20,000 nucleotides of DNA, from assembly GCA_964020155.1 (NCBI GenBank), contig OZ026553.1, positions 4,296,509-4,316,508 of the forward strand. The letters run 5' to 3'. Positions 18,081-20,000 of the stretch are shown piece by piece. Position 1 is the first letter of the stretch. Each line of letters opens with the position of its first letter. Below the pieces are notes generated by a model that was given only the letters and a program-made list of their open reading frames with translations, ran no database searches and was not told the DNA's origin. This stretch comes from Chondrilla cf. caribensis (Eukaryota; Porifera; Demospongiae; Chondrillida; Chondrillidae). The translations under genes and the position numbers were made by a program.

Positions 18081-18669
18081 TAAATATATGCCCAGTGTAT
18101 GTATGTACATACAGTGTGAAATGTAAAAATCACCAGTGGTATTTGGATTTTTATATGCATTTACTACTGATATATACTCCAATCATAGCTATAGCATACA
18201 CAAATGAACTAAGTACAACACATACAATGATGAGACAGTGTGGAACTTTAACACCAAGGAGCTCGGTTAGTTGGAGGACTAACCTTCACATCCCATTTAT
18301 CCAGAAAGCATCCTCCTGATATCAAAAATCCCCTTTCTTCAATCATGTATGTCAGAGGAGCTAGGGTCTTTGTGTGTGAAGTGTCAGAGCTATGTTACCA
18401 GAAAATTGTTCTGTTACATGTTCATCACAAGATGCATGTACTTATGAAACACAGTGGAAATAATATATATATACACCTTGCACAGATTACAGCATGCAAC
18501 AATATTATATTCAAATATTTAATATTCATGTTGAGGGTTGAGATAGACAAGAATGGTACAAGGATTTATAAAACGAGAGTACACTGTTGTTCGTTCTAGT
18601 TTAATAATTGCTTTAATAGTGATATTTGACAGATACATCATATCTGCATGAAGTTCTATATCACAATTA
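18081..18669. other. No gene seen
   Basis: AT-rich sequence with a small hairpin GGTTAGT-N6-ACTAACC (about 18264-18283) and a TATAAAA (18567-18573) on the plus strand. No exon could be supported. Confidence 0.4.
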
Positions 18670-18782
18670 TGTGGTTCCTTTTTGATGATTTGGATGACTG
18701 GGAGGTTATCACTGGTTGCCATCAAAATCGCACTTCGGGTCCCCAGCAGATAGAGTCTCTAGTCCCTTTCAGCTGGCTGGCA
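18670..18782. repeat. Direct repeat copy 1 (113 bases)
   Basis: About 90% identical to 19025-19137; the first 50 bases are identical. On the minus strand both copies read ATSDNLPVIQIIKKEP, but the frames are short and the sequences outside the repeat are unrelated. Confidence 0.85.
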
Positions 18783-19024
18783 CAAATCCAGTAGTTTATT
18801 TTGTCAATCTTAGGCCTTGCACAGGTTTCTGTGCAACAAGACCTTCCCCAACCATCAGAGCGAGCAGTCATGCCTTGACTGCAAGCCTCCTTTATCCTCT
18901 CTTATCATGAAGACCACAAGTGTTCACTTGTGTGCATGTTGGAATGGTAAGATGAGGACAGTCATCCAACTGATGTACAGGGTGTACCACACTGATGAGC
19001 TCAAATGAGAGCGAAACAGCTGTC

Positions 19025-19137
19025 TGTGGTTCCTTTTTGATGATTTGGATGACTGGGAGGTTATCACTGGTTGCAATCAAAATCGGACTTCAGTCCCCCA
19101 GCCGATAAAGTCTTCAGTCCCTTTCAGTTGGTTGGCA
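19025..19137. repeat. Direct repeat copy 2 (113 bases)
   Basis: Partner of 18670-18782, offset 355 bases, same orientation. The 240 bases between them contain no repeat of their own. Confidence 0.85.
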
Positions 19138-19209
19138 ATCACAGTTATTGTTGAAACATGATTATTGGCTGATATCCGATCATTTAGTCTGGTGATATCC
19201 CATGGCCAG

Positions 19210-19217
19210 TATAAAAG
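19210..19217 (+). promoter_or_regulatory. TATA-box-like TATAAAAG
   Basis: CCAGTATAAAAGACAC on the plus strand resembles the TATA box of the secreted-peptide gene. No coding exon follows clearly; a 15-codon open frame begins near 19288. Low confidence that it is used. Confidence 0.3.
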
Positions 19218-19437
19218 ACACTCTGGCTCCATTCCACCAAATACAGTACGTTACTTCAAATATTGACAACGTTCTTATTGTTTATCAATGAATAACTGTG
19301 ATAAATACAATATTCACAACTGTAATTGTGTGTGAGATTTAGGATATCCCGGCACTAGTTTGTACAGCAAAGCAATCTGGTACTCCCGTAATACCACCTT
19401 TCTTAACCAGCTTTGTGGCACCAAGAAGTACTCAGCC

Positions 19438-19926
19438 TCATGTTGTATACAATTGTCCCCTTATGTTGTACCCTTATGTAGCTCCATGTTGTACATATAT
19501 ATGCAACCTCATGTTGTACATAATATGTAGCTTCATGTTGCACATAGTATGTAGCTTCATGTCGTACATATGTAGCCTCATGTTGTACATAATATGTAGC
19601 CTCATGTTGTATGTGTGTAGTCTCGTGGTGCAATATGTAGCTTCATGTTGTATGTATGTAGCCTCATCTTGTATATATTTGTACCCTTATGTTGTACATA
19701 TGTGGCCTCATGTTGTACATATGTAGCTTCATGTTGTGTAATATAGGTAGTGTCATGTTGTACATAACATGACATTGTAGCTTCCTGTTGTACATATTTG
19801 TACCCTTATGTTGTACATATGTAGCCTCATTTTGTACATGTGTAGCCTTGTGTTGAACATATGTATGTATCCTCATGTTGTACATTGTACATACCATCCC
19901 ACGTTCATTCTTGTGTTGTACATATT
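19438..19926. repeat. Minisatellite, about 20-26 base units
   Basis: Roughly twenty imperfect copies of a unit like TAGCCTCATGTTGTACATATG run head to tail. Some units have CTTCATG or CCTTATG variants and spacing differs by several bases. Open frames through it (HEATYYVQ-like on the minus strand) are repeat artefacts. It starts after unremarkable sequence at about 19260-19437. Confidence 0.9.
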
Positions 19927-19929
19927 TCT

Positions 19930-20000
19930 ATTAAAAGACACCATGGAAATTACCTCCTACAAAGGACACATTATTAGGAACAAAATATGGACTCTCCTAT
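19930..20000. mobile_element. Fragment of the MITE family, cut by the window edge
   Basis: AAATTACCTCCTACAAAGG (19948-19966) continuing into ACAC is the reverse complement, with one indel, of 1628-1651 in the left MITE, and similarity weakly continues on the right. The element probably extends past position 20000. Confidence 0.55.

Noticed and set aside
19403..19897. Repetitive protein frames on both strands at the right end
   Set aside because: They follow the minisatellite unit and shift frame wherever a unit length varies, so no selection for coding is visible.
1..20000. tRNA, rRNA or CRISPR features
   Set aside because: I looked for a GGTTCGAATCC-like B box, conserved rRNA blocks and evenly spaced repeats with unique spacers and found none.

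Overview
The window looks like nuclear DNA of an early-branching animal, most likely a demosponge of the Amphimedon type. This rests on AT-rich sequence with many (CA)n microsatellites, short GT-AG introns (56 to 250 bases), TATA-type promoters, and a gene joining CARD-like modules, a Roc-type GTPase, a COR-like region and a Death domain. Nothing looks prokaryotic. The species call is inference; the splice models come from reading frames and splice signals only.

Left part (1-2175): no convincing gene. It holds a 109-base palindromic element with a telomere-like core, an inverted pair of 72-base segments, and a short MITE flanked by TA. From 2176 to 7298 on the minus strand lies a multi-exon gene whose introns are almost all phase 1. 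Reading 5' to 3' it encodes two or three CARD-like modules (one truncated), a linker, a P-loop GTPase with a COR-like region in one 2.2-kb exon, two small linker exons and a C-terminal Death domain. This suggests a signalling scaffold related in layout to DAPK/ROCO proteins. The first coding exon is not settled.

Centre (about 7895-11799): a candidate complete DNA transposon. A 13-base perfect terminal inverted repeat and a second, inner inverted pair bracket a two-exon plus-strand gene of 1024 codons. Its product has a coiled coil, an RNase-H-like acidic layout, a hAT-like C-terminal motif and a Tudor/chromo-like end. Just right of it is a possible TATA-driven first exon on the minus strand.

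Right part: a minus-strand gene for a 203-residue protein in which glycine recurs at exactly every fourth residue in two long runs (12988-13599); a CpG-containing cluster of short hairpins (15030-15154); and a three-exon minus-strand gene (16804-17212), recovered by splicing, for a 70-residue secreted six-cysteine peptide with TATA box, EGR-type site and AATAAA signal. The end (18670-20000) is repeats: a 113-base direct duplication, a minisatellite of about 22 bases per unit, and a second copy of the MITE family found on the left.
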